Part shown: one piece after another, positions 23,920-30,295 of the stretch
Position numbering within the stretch: position 1 is the stretch's first letter
Layout of the letters: the number at the start of each line of letters is the position of its first letter
Origin: a virus
IMG/VR virus record: IMGVR_UViG_3300024261_000113
Span: 1 to 30,295 of that record
Direction: 5' to 3' (one strand)
Length of the DNA: 30,295 nt
Notes under the pieces: model-generated
What the model was told of the DNA's origin: nothing
The model's database searches: none
The model's input: the letters and a program-made list of their open reading frames with translations, nothing else
Translations under genes and position numbers: made by a program

Positions 23920-25451
23920 TACATCATACCTCCAAATCTAGGGTGAACTTTAAGACTATCAATACTCACAACATTATTTGCCCATTGTCTAGGGATAACG
24001 GCAATCTTAATAGCATTAGATAGGGCTTCTTTTACATCATCATGTGGTGGTCGTTTAAGTATCAATTCTTCTTCTAGTATTTGACAGTTACCTGACTTAT
24101 AGTGCCACACAGATTGATTCTCATACTTAGGTTCGAGTATAGCTGATACTCTTTCTTCTTTATCACCCTCTTGTCTAGATGGTCTATACTCATCTATTAC
24201 TAAAGGCAATCCATTAGGTTTGATATAGCTTTCTTTAAGTTCGTTTACTATTTGCTGTTGTGCCACTGTTACTTCTGCACATAGCTTCCTAAATCCCCAC
24301 TTGTTTTGTGCTTTAACAATATGATTAAAATACTCTACAATACGATCTGTCTTAAACCTATCAATGTCTAGTACATAGAAATTACCAGAGGAAGATACAC
24401 CTACAGTTACCAGTGCTGTATAATCAGCTTTTCTCTTTAAGGAGAATGCGAAATCTATCGCTGCATAAGTAGATAATTTCTCTCTAGCCATAAACCAATA
24501 CTCCCCATTCTTTGTTAAAAGTCTAGGTTCATAGTATTGGAACTTCTCTGGGTTAATTCCCCCACTTCCTATAGCATTAGGATTATTATAATATTGTGCA
24601 TAAAAATGTTCATGTATTAAATACTTAGCTTTAATACCTGCAAGTATCTTCTGGTTAAATCCAAACCATTGTCCATCAGTCCTTTGTTTCCGAGGCCATA
24701 GAAACTCACCTTCTGTTTCTACTTGCCGTTCAAAGACCTCATATACATTGTCTGTATCTGCTTCATTTCCCTCATCATCATATATAGTCACTTGCATACT
24801 AATAAAGTTACTGTAAATGTCTCTAGGATCATATCGAGTTCCCACTGCCACTTCTTCTGCATTAGGATTTTCAATAGATGCGAGTTGAGAATATAAAGCC
24901 TCTACCCTATCTCTGCCATCCTGAGTATAGGCATTATTAGGCACGACCAAGTCGTCCAAAACCACCAAGTCTGCATGGAAACCAGTAACATTAGCAGTAA
25001 TTCCAGCAGCCTTAACCGTACTATCCCTAACACCCTCTTTTTTCCTGATTGGATGATCTACGCATATTTCTTCTACAGCCCATTTCTCTCTCTTTCCCTC
25101 TTCTGTTTTTAACATCTCAGGCCAATATCTTGCATAGATTTCACTATCCAATATTAACTTAATTTGATATAATTGTTTTTCTGCTAAAGGTGCGGTTGCT
25201 GATATATACAATACTGTAATGGCAGGATTTTTTGTTATCTTCCATGCAGTATAATATGCAGCAAGTTTACTTTTCATGTGACCACGAGGTAGCAATACAA
25301 GTCTATTAGGCTTTGCATCTTGCCTAGTAAGCCATTGCATTAGTTCCTCATGGATTAATCCTAATAGGAGATGCGGAGCAACTAACCTCACAAAGGAGAT
25401 AAAGTTGTTCTCCGCCAATACCCTAATCTGTTCTACTTTAGAGCTAACCAC
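23919..25451 (-). CDS. terminase large subunit (GTG start)
   Basis: This 510-residue protein is the DNA packaging motor, with ATPase and nuclease domains. The Walker A-like motif is LLPRGHMKSK (about 53-62), Walker B is LVVLDDLV (162-169) with the catalytic acidic pair, and motif III is VGT (203-205). The nuclease half begins TYAAIDFAFSLKRKADYTAL, with metal-binding D333, and ends with PPHDDVKEALS. The length is near that of T7 gp19 (586). The start is GTG at 25451, 8 bp inside the i-spanin gene; GGAG lies about 11 bases before it. No small terminase gene was recognised next to it. Confidence 0.9.
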   Translation of the reverse strand: MVSSKVEQIRVLAENNFISFVRLVAPHLLLGLIHEELMQWLTRQDAKPNRLVLLPRGHMKSKLAAYYTAWKITKNPAITVLYISATAPLAEKQLYQIKLILDSEIYARYWPEMLKTEEGKREKWAVEEICVDHPIRKKEGVRDSTVKAAGITANVTGFHADLVVLDDLVVPNNAYTQDGRDRVEALYSQLASIENPNAEEVAVGTRYDPRDIYSNFISMQVTIYDDEGNEADTDNVYEVFERQVETEGEFLWPRKQRTDGQWFGFNQKILAGIKAKYLIHEHFYAQYYNNPNAIGSGGINPEKFQYYEPRLLTKNGEYWFMAREKLSTYAAIDFAFSLKRKADYTALVTVGVSSSGNFYVLDIDRFKTDRIVEYFNHIVKAQNKWGFRKLCAEVTVAQQQIVNELKESYIKPNGLPLVIDEYRPSRQEGDKEERVSAILEPKYENQSVWHYKSGNCQILEEELILKRPPHDDVKEALSNAIKIAVIPRQWANNVVSIDSLKVHPRFGGMM

Positions 25452-25818
25452 GAACTCTATTTCTCCATTCGTGTACTATCTTTAAAGCTGTTTCTGCTTT
25501 ACTCAATCGTTTGAGTAATTCACTTCTGGAAAGCTGCTCAATGGATCTGGACAAATTGCGGGGGCGAGAAGCGTTTGACACCCTGTCAGCATCAATATGG
25601 TCAATAGCATTGTTAAATTTCTCATCGAGTTCCTTTTTAAGTTTATCATTATGTTCATTAATTTTATTACTAGAGTCTGATTGATATTTCCCTAGTGCTT
25701 GTAATCCCGCAAGTTCCTTTCTAGCTGTGTCCCTTTGACGGGCTGTATATTGTCTCCATCCATACATTCCGCCAAGGATAATTGTATAAGCTAATAGAAC
25801 GTATGTCATTACATCCAT
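25444..25818 (-). CDS. inner-membrane spanin (Rz-like)
   Basis: This 124-residue protein has one N-terminal membrane segment (MTYVLLAYTIILGGMYGW, about 4-21) followed by a long periplasmic coiled coil (NEHNDKLKKELDEKF, then SELLKRLSKAETALKIV). This is the i-spanin plan (lambda Rz, T7 gp18.5). It lies directly before the large terminase, as in T7, and carries a lipoprotein gene in another frame. Together the two would fuse inner and outer membranes at the end of lysis. The gene starts right after the holin candidate and overlaps the terminase start by 8 bp. Confidence 0.8.
   Translation of the reverse strand: MDVMTYVLLAYTIILGGMYGWRQYTARQRDTARKELAGLQALGKYQSDSSNKINEHNDKLKKELDEKFNNAIDHIDADRVSNASRPRNLSRSIEQLSRSELLKRLSKAETALKIVHEWRNRVRG
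25503..25625 (-). CDS. outer-membrane spanin (Rz1-like lipoprotein), embedded
   Basis: A 40-codon gene is nested in the +1 frame of the i-spanin. It starts at ATG 25625, with AAGGA five bases upstream. The product has a short positive start and hydrophobic core ending in a perfect lipobox, MRNLTMLLTILMLTGC, with Cys16 as the lipidated residue. A proline-rich mature part of 24 residues follows (QTLLAPAICPDPLSSF, then PEVNYSND). A nested o-spanin in an i-spanin gene is known from lambda Rz/Rz1 and T7 18.5/18.7. The mature peptide is unusually short, since lambda Rz1 has about 40 residues. Confidence 0.8.
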   Translation of the reverse strand: MRNLTMLLTILMLTGCQTLLAPAICPDPLSSFPEVNYSND

Positions 25819-25819
25819 A

Positions 25820-26011
25820 CTAATCTTCTGAGCCTTTTTCTTTAAGAGCAGTTATAATTAGACCAAATATAAAAGCTACAACAGTAGCTAGTTGTAATTC
25901 TTGTTCTGCTGTTAATTCTAAACCTACTAAAGCTCCTCCCCAAGCTAATGCTCCTACTGCTGCTGCTTGAGTACTCTTTTCTTTAAGTCTTGCTTTAAGC
26001 CAATTCAACAT
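25820..26011 (-). CDS. holin candidate
   Basis: This 63-residue protein has a short basic start (MLNWLKARLKEKS), two hydrophobic segments (QAAAVGALAWGGALVGLEL, about 15-33, and LATVVAFIFGLIITAL, about 41-56) split by an acidic turn, and a charged tail KEKGSED. This is the plan of small class II-type holins seen with WLKxRLKExS starts. It directly precedes the spanin pair and terminase, the same place as T7 gene 17.5. It would permeabilise the inner membrane to trigger lysis. The function is inferred from topology and position. It overlaps the upstream gene by 17 bp. Confidence 0.65.
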   Translation of the reverse strand: MLNWLKARLKEKSTQAAAVGALAWGGALVGLELTAEQELQLATVVAFIFGLIITALKEKGSED

Positions 26012-26258
26012 AATAAATCCCTATAAAATATGCTACATAAGCGCAGATGATACCTGCATAAGCGAACCATAAATCCCTTCGCCAAACCGTTACTTTCCGA
26101 TGGTGCTGATAATACTCCCTGCTTAAAGGGAATAATATTACTAACCAGACAAACCATAATGGTTGCCATAGTATTAATAATGCGGGTACAAAGGCTGTAG
26201 CCCAGTGGGCAGGTTGATTAACGAGCCACTCCATAGCCCAACTACGTTCTTTACTCAT
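25995..26258 (-). CDS. multi-pass small membrane protein in lysis cassette
   Basis: This 87-residue protein has three hydrophobic stretches: about 17-31 (WATAFVPALLILWQP), 33-45 (PLWFVWLVILFPL) and 63-84 (LWFAYAGIICAYVAYFIGIYYV). A charged, His/Arg-rich loop (SREYYQHHRKVTVWRRD) lies between the second and third. It sits upstream of the holin candidate. It may be a second holin, an antiholin or another envelope protein; I did not recognise its family. The start has GAGGG about seven bases before ATG. Confidence 0.6.
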   Translation of the reverse strand: MSKERSWAMEWLVNQPAHWATAFVPALLILWQPLWFVWLVILFPLSREYYQHHRKVTVWRRDLWFAYAGIICAYVAYFIGIYYVELA

Positions 26259-26568
26259 TTATTACCCTCACTCTAGAATTAAAAGGAGTAGCAAGAATCT
26301 GTCTTGTCTTAGCTCCTTCTGTTACCATTTCATTTCTAAAACTCTCTGTAGCTGATGCTCCTTTACGGGCTTCATTTGCAGTGTTAATTAATAAGGCGGG
26401 CATCCATGCAATGGCACAACCCCAATCATCTGTGTCTTCATCCGTATTAACATTTTTACCTGATACTCTAATGTACCAAGGACAACGGACAATAACCTGC
26501 TTACCATTAACGGTTTTAACTTCTTCACATTTAGCCCCTAAAGGGCATTCTCCAGTTTCTACATCCAT
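26251..26568 (-). CDS. conserved-looking Cys-containing phage protein
   Basis: This 105-residue protein has four cysteines (at about 8, 14, 29 and 51), a CPWYIRVSGKN stretch, and DDWGCAIAWMPALLIN followed by SATESFRNEMVTEG. The W-G-C-A-(I/L)-A-W-x-P-x-L-L-I and E-S-F-R-N-E-M patterns look familiar from phage proteins of unknown function. The cysteines may bind a metal. It starts in a TGATG overlap with the upstream fibre gene, with no clear ribosome site, so translation is probably coupled. Its position between fibre and lysis genes does not fix its role. Confidence 0.6.
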   Translation of the reverse strand: MDVETGECPLGAKCEEVKTVNGKQVIVRCPWYIRVSGKNVNTDEDTDDWGCAIAWMPALLINTANEARKGASATESFRNEMVTEGAKTRQILATPFNSRVRVINE

Positions 26569-27419
26569 CAGTCTTTACTGCATAAAATTATGTTAATATA
26601 TGAAACATCTAAATTAATAGCACTCCCAGTAAAGGCGTGACTATGTGTTGCGCCACCACCAGTTGAAGCAGTTTCTATTCCAGCAGCACCAAAATTTTGG
26701 AGCGCACCTCCTCCTCCTCCACCAATAGGGCCTGCCGTAGAATTAGTAGCGTGAGTATGGGCGGGCATCTGTGCTATTGTAAGTGAAATTGCATCAGTTG
26801 TACCACTTGGAGTCTGACTAGCAAAAGCTGTTTCAAAAGCTACTGAGCCACCTGTACCTCCCCCAGTTCCCGATACTACTCTAAATGCTTTATCATTCTG
26901 AGAAGTTATCTTAGTCCACCCTGTTGGTGCATTGGCTTGCCAAAATAGCATGACAGTACCCGCAGGAATTGCAGAAGTAGGATAAGTAGGTAATGTTGTC
27001 CAAGCAGCACTCGTTCCATTAGTTGTTAAGTACTTACCATTATGAGATGTTTGAGTAGGTAAGTTAGCTGTAGCTATTAGCTGCCATTTAACATTGCTTA
27101 AATCTGTACTAAATGTACCAGATGTATGTGCTAAAATACAAATATAACTTGTTCCACTATTCTCAACAACATCTCCTATTATATAAGCAGTAGTAGTTGC
27201 CCACGGCCCTTTCCAATCCCATCCCTCAACAACAATTGGATTACCTAGATTAAGAATGTTCTGTCCATTCATATCCAATGAACCCGTCATTGTGTTTGGA
27301 GCAGTACCATCCCTAGAAATAGTATTTTCTAATGCTGCTTCTATTAACGTATTGTTAGTATTAGCTGCTGTAGTAGATTGATAACCAGTGGTTACGTCAT
27401 TTAATGTAAGTTTTGCCAC
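26568..27419 (-). CDS. tail fibre with collar-like tip (GTG start)
   Basis: This 283-residue fibre starts with a short phage-fibre motif (about 19-60, including NTLIEAALENTISRDGT and GSLDMNGQNILNLG). A carbohydrate-binding-like module (KGPWATTTAYIIGDVV then YICILAH, about 70-105) follows. The C-terminal tip is like tail collar / short-fibre proteins: AIPAGTVMLFWQANAPTGW, then MPAHTHA, a Gly-run near 231-236, and HSHAFTGSAINLDVSYINI. His pairs in HTH and HSH could bind metal as in T4 gp12-type tips. It probably recognises the host surface. GTG start in a TAGTG overlap, with AGAGGAAA about seven bases before. Confidence 0.75.
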   Translation of the reverse strand: MAKLTLNDVTTGYQSTTAANTNNTLIEAALENTISRDGTAPNTMTGSLDMNGQNILNLGNPIVVEGWDWKGPWATTTAYIIGDVVENSGTSYICILAHTSGTFSTDLSNVKWQLIATANLPTQTSHNGKYLTTNGTSAAWTTLPTYPTSAIPAGTVMLFWQANAPTGWTKITSQNDKAFRVVSGTGGGTGGSVAFETAFASQTPSGTTDAISLTIAQMPAHTHATNSTAGPIGGGGGGALQNFGAAGIETASTGGGATHSHAFTGSAINLDVSYINIILCSKD

Positions 27420-28843
27420 TATTTATTTTCCTCTAATTTAGCAATTCGTGCCTCTAATGATTCAATCACAGTTTGTTGCTCTTGGACAGTTTTAACGAGT
27501 AAAGGAACAAGTTTAGCTTGGTCTATTCCCTGCATTACAGGTTTATCGTCATCATCTACTTCATCCTTGACACCTGTAACAGCTTCAGGCACTACTTCTT
27601 GTGCCTCATGTGCCATGAAACCATCAACTGTATTGTCAGGGTCAGCTAAGAAATTGAATCGAGCAGGTTTAAGTTGTTTTAAGCGTGTTGTTGCATCCCA
27701 ATCATATTCTACATTTTCTTTTAATCGGTAATCTGAACTTGTATTATAAGAAGTTGCCGAGGAAGTAACGCTGATATTTCCAACATCAGTACCCCCTCTA
27801 GTAAAAACATAAATTGCTCCGTCATCATTACGACCTAAACTGGAAAAAGAACCGCTAGCGTTTTGAAAAATGCGCCCATTAGGATTTAAAGTAATCCCCG
27901 TAGTTGTATTGCCCCTTCCCGGCTCCGCTGTTGTTCCACCTATAAGAACACTACCACCAGAAGTAATACGCATCTTCTCAGAGGCATTAACTTGAAAAGC
28001 AACATCGTGATTTGATCTTGTTCCCATCCAACAAATACCACCAGTAGGATTGATTTCACCAGTTGTTGTACCATCTGATACGGCGAATTTACCAGTTGGG
28101 GCTGCAATACCTATACCAACATTACCTGCGCTAGTAATCCGTAATTTTTCTGTATTGCCACCACCATTGGCGCGAGTTGAGAACGCTAAATAGGAAGCAA
28201 TATTTGCGCTTGTTGCATTTTCTTTAGCACCTTTGATTACAGCCCACGTTCCATAAGCATTATTAGAATCTGTATGCTTACCGCCGAAAGCAATTTGACC
28301 ACCAGTATCGGCTGCTTGCGATGTGTTTGAAATAATATTCAGATTGCCATAACTGCTAGTTAACGGAATGTTAGCACCTTCAATAATAGCTTCTGCTCTT
28401 CCGTCTGAACCAGAAGCCACAACTGCTGTTCCTGCGCCGAATGTGTGATTTTTAGCTAATGGAGCAGCAATTCCTATACCAACGTTACCGCCATTTGGAT
28501 TTAACAGTAATGGATACTCTGTTTGCATCCCAGTTTGGTCATAACTCTGTAACCATGCACCGCTTGTACTATTACCACCAATATCTAAGATGGCATTATT
28601 TCCGGGTCTAATCCGTAAGGTAGTTCCTGCGCTTGGTGTAGTTCCAGTAGTAGCAGGTAGTGATGTTCCTCCACCTTCTATGTGTAATTTTGTAACAGGA
28701 GCAGAAGTTGATATACCAACATCACCACTAACAGCTAAGTCATTAGTAATCGTTACATCATCATTGGTGTCTACCGTTGCGTAAGTATTGCCGTTATTCT
28801 TTAGCGTAGTAGTAGTGCTTGTAGTTTCTATACTAGATGCCAT
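27419..28843 (-). CDS. tail fibre with S74 intramolecular chaperone
   Basis: This 474-residue fibre is built from beta-helix-like repeats with recurring NVGIG motifs (near 46-56, 120, 240, 300) and short LRITS/MRITSGG blocks. The C-terminal 105 residues are a Peptidase_S74 chaperone: SSDYRLKENVEYDWD at 369-383, with the self-cleavage expected at Ser370-Asp371 and the Lys in RLK as partner. Then come PARFNFL and GFMAHEAQEVVPEAV, and a coiled coil (LLVKTVQEQQTVIESLEARI) that trimerises it. The chaperone would be cut off after folding. The start shares bases with the upstream stop (TAATG). Confidence 0.88.
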   Translation of the reverse strand: MASSIETTSTTTTLKNNGNTYATVDTNDDVTITNDLAVSGDVGISTSAPVTKLHIEGGGTSLPATTGTTPSAGTTLRIRPGNNAILDIGGNSTSGAWLQSYDQTGMQTEYPLLLNPNGGNVGIGIAAPLAKNHTFGAGTAVVASGSDGRAEAIIEGANIPLTSSYGNLNIISNTSQAADTGGQIAFGGKHTDSNNAYGTWAVIKGAKENATSANIASYLAFSTRANGGGNTEKLRITSAGNVGIGIAAPTGKFAVSDGTTTGEINPTGGICWMGTRSNHDVAFQVNASEKMRITSGGSVLIGGTTAEPGRGNTTTGITLNPNGRIFQNASGSFSSLGRNDDGAIYVFTRGGTDVGNISVTSSATSYNTSSDYRLKENVEYDWDATTRLKQLKPARFNFLADPDNTVDGFMAHEAQEVVPEAVTGVKDEVDDDDKPVMQGIDQAKLVPLLVKTVQEQQTVIESLEARIAKLEENK

Positions 28844-29067
28844 TAGATACTTGCTCCTTTAAGCTGCTTAAGAGTTTTCATACCATCTACTTGTTTGGTT
28901 ATATCTCGAAGCCTATTCTTCTCTTTAACAATAGCTGAAGTATCTTTACTTTCTTCTAATGCTCTTTGAAAGGCAACATCTTGTGCTTCAAGTAAAGATT
29001 TACGTTCCGCTCTTAGTTTATCTTTAGTAATATCTTGAGCCTTGATAAAGTTTATCTTCATTGGCAT
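28843..29067 (-). CDS. small helical protein between fibre genes
   Basis: This 74-residue protein is almost entirely charged helix (KDKLRAERKSLLEAQDVAF, then REITK-like IVKEKNRLRDITKQVDG). It has no cysteines or membrane segments. It starts in a TAATG overlap and has GGAG about ten bases before. Fibre genes in many phages are followed by small assembly chaperones, and this could be one; the sequence gives no further support. It forms a small pair with the next upstream 90-residue gene. Confidence 0.55.
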   Translation of the reverse strand: MPMKINFIKAQDITKDKLRAERKSLLEAQDVAFQRALEESKDTSAIVKEKNRLRDITKQVDGMKTLKQLKGASI

Positions 29068-29339
29068 TACAGATTCTCCTTCATATTGTATGAGGTTAGT
29101 TCTTCCTCTGTTAAGTCAGCCGAAGTCTTTTCATCACTACCTGCTTCATATTCCCAAGCATCTCTAAATGTCCTATCAGATAAATCAACATCCGTAATCT
29201 CATACTTAGTGCCAGTTGGTAACGTCTTGTTAGCAAGATGGATTAGTTTTTCTTCAAGTGTTCCTGTTAGTTGTGCTAGGAACTTAGGAGCAGGTATTAC
29301 TTGTGCAAGTGTTCCGTCATTGTCATAAATTATTTTCAT
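29067..29339 (-). CDS. small fibre-associated protein
   Basis: This 90-residue protein begins MKIIYDNDGTLAQVIPAPKF and has TLPTGTKYEITDVDLSDRTF followed by DAWEY, a pattern I associate with short proteins located beside phage tail fibre genes. The C-terminus is acidic (DLTEEELTSYNMKENL). GGGGA precedes the ATG. It may help fibre assembly or be part of the fibre tip, but the role is not known. Confidence 0.55.
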   Translation of the reverse strand: MKIIYDNDGTLAQVIPAPKFLAQLTGTLEEKLIHLANKTLPTGTKYEITDVDLSDRTFRDAWEYEAGSDEKTSADLTEEELTSYNMKENL

Positions 29340-29342
29340 TTC

Positions 29343-30146
29343 TTAATCCCCAAAAACTTGAGCGTTTACAGAGCTAGGATCAAACGAAGACCATGAACCG
29401 TTTACTGTCCCAACTCTAAAAGCCCCCACCGTTCTATATGAATAACCATTAGTGATAGGATGCCAATCTGTTAATATAGTTCCAACTATTGTAGGGGCAG
29501 TATCCGTACTAGCCGACAATGCAATTGAATAGTTTATGTTTGCCATATCGTTGTCAATATTAACCGTATAACTACCAGTTCCATTGTCTGTAACACTACT
29601 GACATTATGACTATCTCTAACAGACAAAGTACCAGTACCATTAAAGTTCACCCAAGCCCTTGCGGTGAATTGTGATACCCCTCTGCCGTCTGAAGTAATA
29701 CGCATACGCTCAGTTGGATTTCCACCACCTCTAGTGGAGAATATTAAATTTCCGTATCCAGAGCTTTCATAATCACTTGCTATTGATGCGCTGCCGTGAT
29801 CGTCATGGCTAAACATAATTCTAGCTAGTTGTCCTGCTGATTTTGTTACTGAATTTAATGCCAGTTGTCCTGTGTAGGCACTAGACTCATCTATATCCCT
29901 CTGCATACGAGTAAGACCAACCACATGGAGAGGGGCATTAGGTGCAGAAGTACCTATACCAACATTACCATTAGCTAATATCGTAACCTTAGTAGCACTA
30001 GTACCACTAGTAGTTGTCTTTAATTCTAACTTGCCTTCACCACTAGATACCTCTGTGCCTGTAACTGTGGCTACAATAGGAGTCTGAGCGCATCCAAAGT
30101 CTAGGCTATCTGATCCCCCATTTGGGGTTGTAATTTTAATTGTCAT
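29343..30146 (-). CDS. tail fibre without S74 domain
   Basis: This 267-residue fibre shares modules with the 474-residue one: ANGNVGIGTSAPNAPLHVVG (about 58-77) and FSTRGGGNPTERMRITSDG (about 137-155) correspond to the NVGIG and FSTRANGGGNTEKLRITS parts there. Its C-terminus is different: RAWVNFNGTGTLSVRDSHNV, then GSYTVNIDNDMANINYSIAL, and ends SSVNAQVFGD. That C-terminal unit looks like a separate beta-rich tip domain. No autochaperone is present, so it should fold without self-cleavage. AGGA about six bases before the ATG. Confidence 0.8.
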   Translation of the reverse strand: MTIKITTPNGGSDSLDFGCAQTPIVATVTGTEVSSGEGKLELKTTTSGTSATKVTILANGNVGIGTSAPNAPLHVVGLTRMQRDIDESSAYTGQLALNSVTKSAGQLARIMFSHDDHGSASIASDYESSGYGNLIFSTRGGGNPTERMRITSDGRGVSQFTARAWVNFNGTGTLSVRDSHNVSSVTDNGTGSYTVNIDNDMANINYSIALSASTDTAPTIVGTILTDWHPITNGYSYRTVGAFRVGTVNGSWSSFDPSSVNAQVFGD

Positions 30147-30153
30147 ATTGTTC

Positions 30154-30295
30154 CTATGTTAAGTACCTAATTATCACAATTCCTGAACTGCCGTCTCCGT
30201 TAGTAACAGCACCGCCACCGTGTCCTCGGTTAGCTGTATTTGCCCAACCTGTTCCATTTGCTCCCATAGCGGGACTGTAATAACCTTTTACTCCA
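30154..30295 (-). CDS. glycine-rich fibre or tip protein, C-terminus only (cut by window edge)
   Basis: The - strand reading from the right edge gives 46 codons and stops at TAG (30156-30154), eight bases before the next start. The visible end contains YSPAMGANGTGWANTAN, then RGHGGGAVTNGDGSSG and finally IVIIRYLT. The G-S-S-G-I-V-I-I-R-Y end is a common closing motif of glycine-rich phage fibre or tip domains. The gene starts outside the window, so its length and other domains are unknown. Confidence 0.65.
   Translation of the reverse strand, partial: GVKGYYSPAMGANGTGWANTANRGHGGGAVTNGDGSSGIVIIRYLT

Noticed and set aside
1-30295. tRNA genes, CRISPR arrays, insertion sequences, integrase or attachment sites
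   Set aside because: No cloverleaf-like sequence, regular repeat-spacer pattern, transposase or recombinase motif was seen by eye; a covariance-model scan would be needed to exclude tRNAs fully.

Overview
The window is part of a tailed, podovirus-type phage genome (Caudoviricetes). The evidence is a T7-like virion gene set: portal, scaffold, capsid, two tail-tube proteins of gp11/gp12 type, three internal virion proteins and a large terminase. This is combined with a family A DNA polymerase, a T7-gp6-like exonuclease and an adenosylcobalamin-dependent (class II) ribonucleotide reductase. AT-rich base use, the class II reductase, the S74 tail fibre and the general gene content recall environmental podoviruses of aquatic bacteria such as the HMO-2011-like group. 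That placement is inference and was not tested. A spanin pair implies a Gram-negative host. No integrase, repressor, tRNA, CRISPR array, insertion sequence or RNA polymerase gene was seen, and both ends of the window cut through genes.

Layout. Positions 1-7108 (+ strand) hold the DNA replication and nucleotide metabolism arm. It contains DNA polymerase A (split into two frames just before motif A), a sigma70-like promoter, an acidic-tailed putative DNA-binding protein, a FEN-type 5'-3' exonuclease, an HNH nuclease, a DnaQ/YprB-like exonuclease with a zinc ribbon, a DUF3310-like protein, a tiny membrane protein, class II RNR, a DUF1289-like CxxC protein and a SLOG/DUF2493 protein. It runs head-on into the - strand structural arm, and the two final genes overlap by 4 bp at 7105-7108.

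The - strand arm, read from 30295 down to 7105, begins with tail fibres (one cut by the window edge, one of 267 aa, one of 474 aa with an S74 autochaperone, one of 283 aa with a collar-like tip). Next come small membrane and lysis genes: a three-helix membrane protein, a holin candidate, an i-spanin and an o-spanin hidden in another frame inside it. Large terminase, a Lys-rich small protein and portal follow. A near-consensus promoter then opens the scaffold, major capsid and decoration genes, which end in a strong intrinsic terminator. After that come a second surface-like protein, tail tubular proteins A and B, a GNAT acetyltransferase, and three internal virion (ejection) proteins.

Genes are very tightly packed, with stop and start codons repeatedly sharing bases (TAATG), so translational coupling is probably widespread. 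The most interesting items are the embedded o-spanin, the polymerase split at an ATGA junction, and a 38-bp promoter element occurring once on each arm with 31 identical positions. No endolysin and no small terminase could be recognised.
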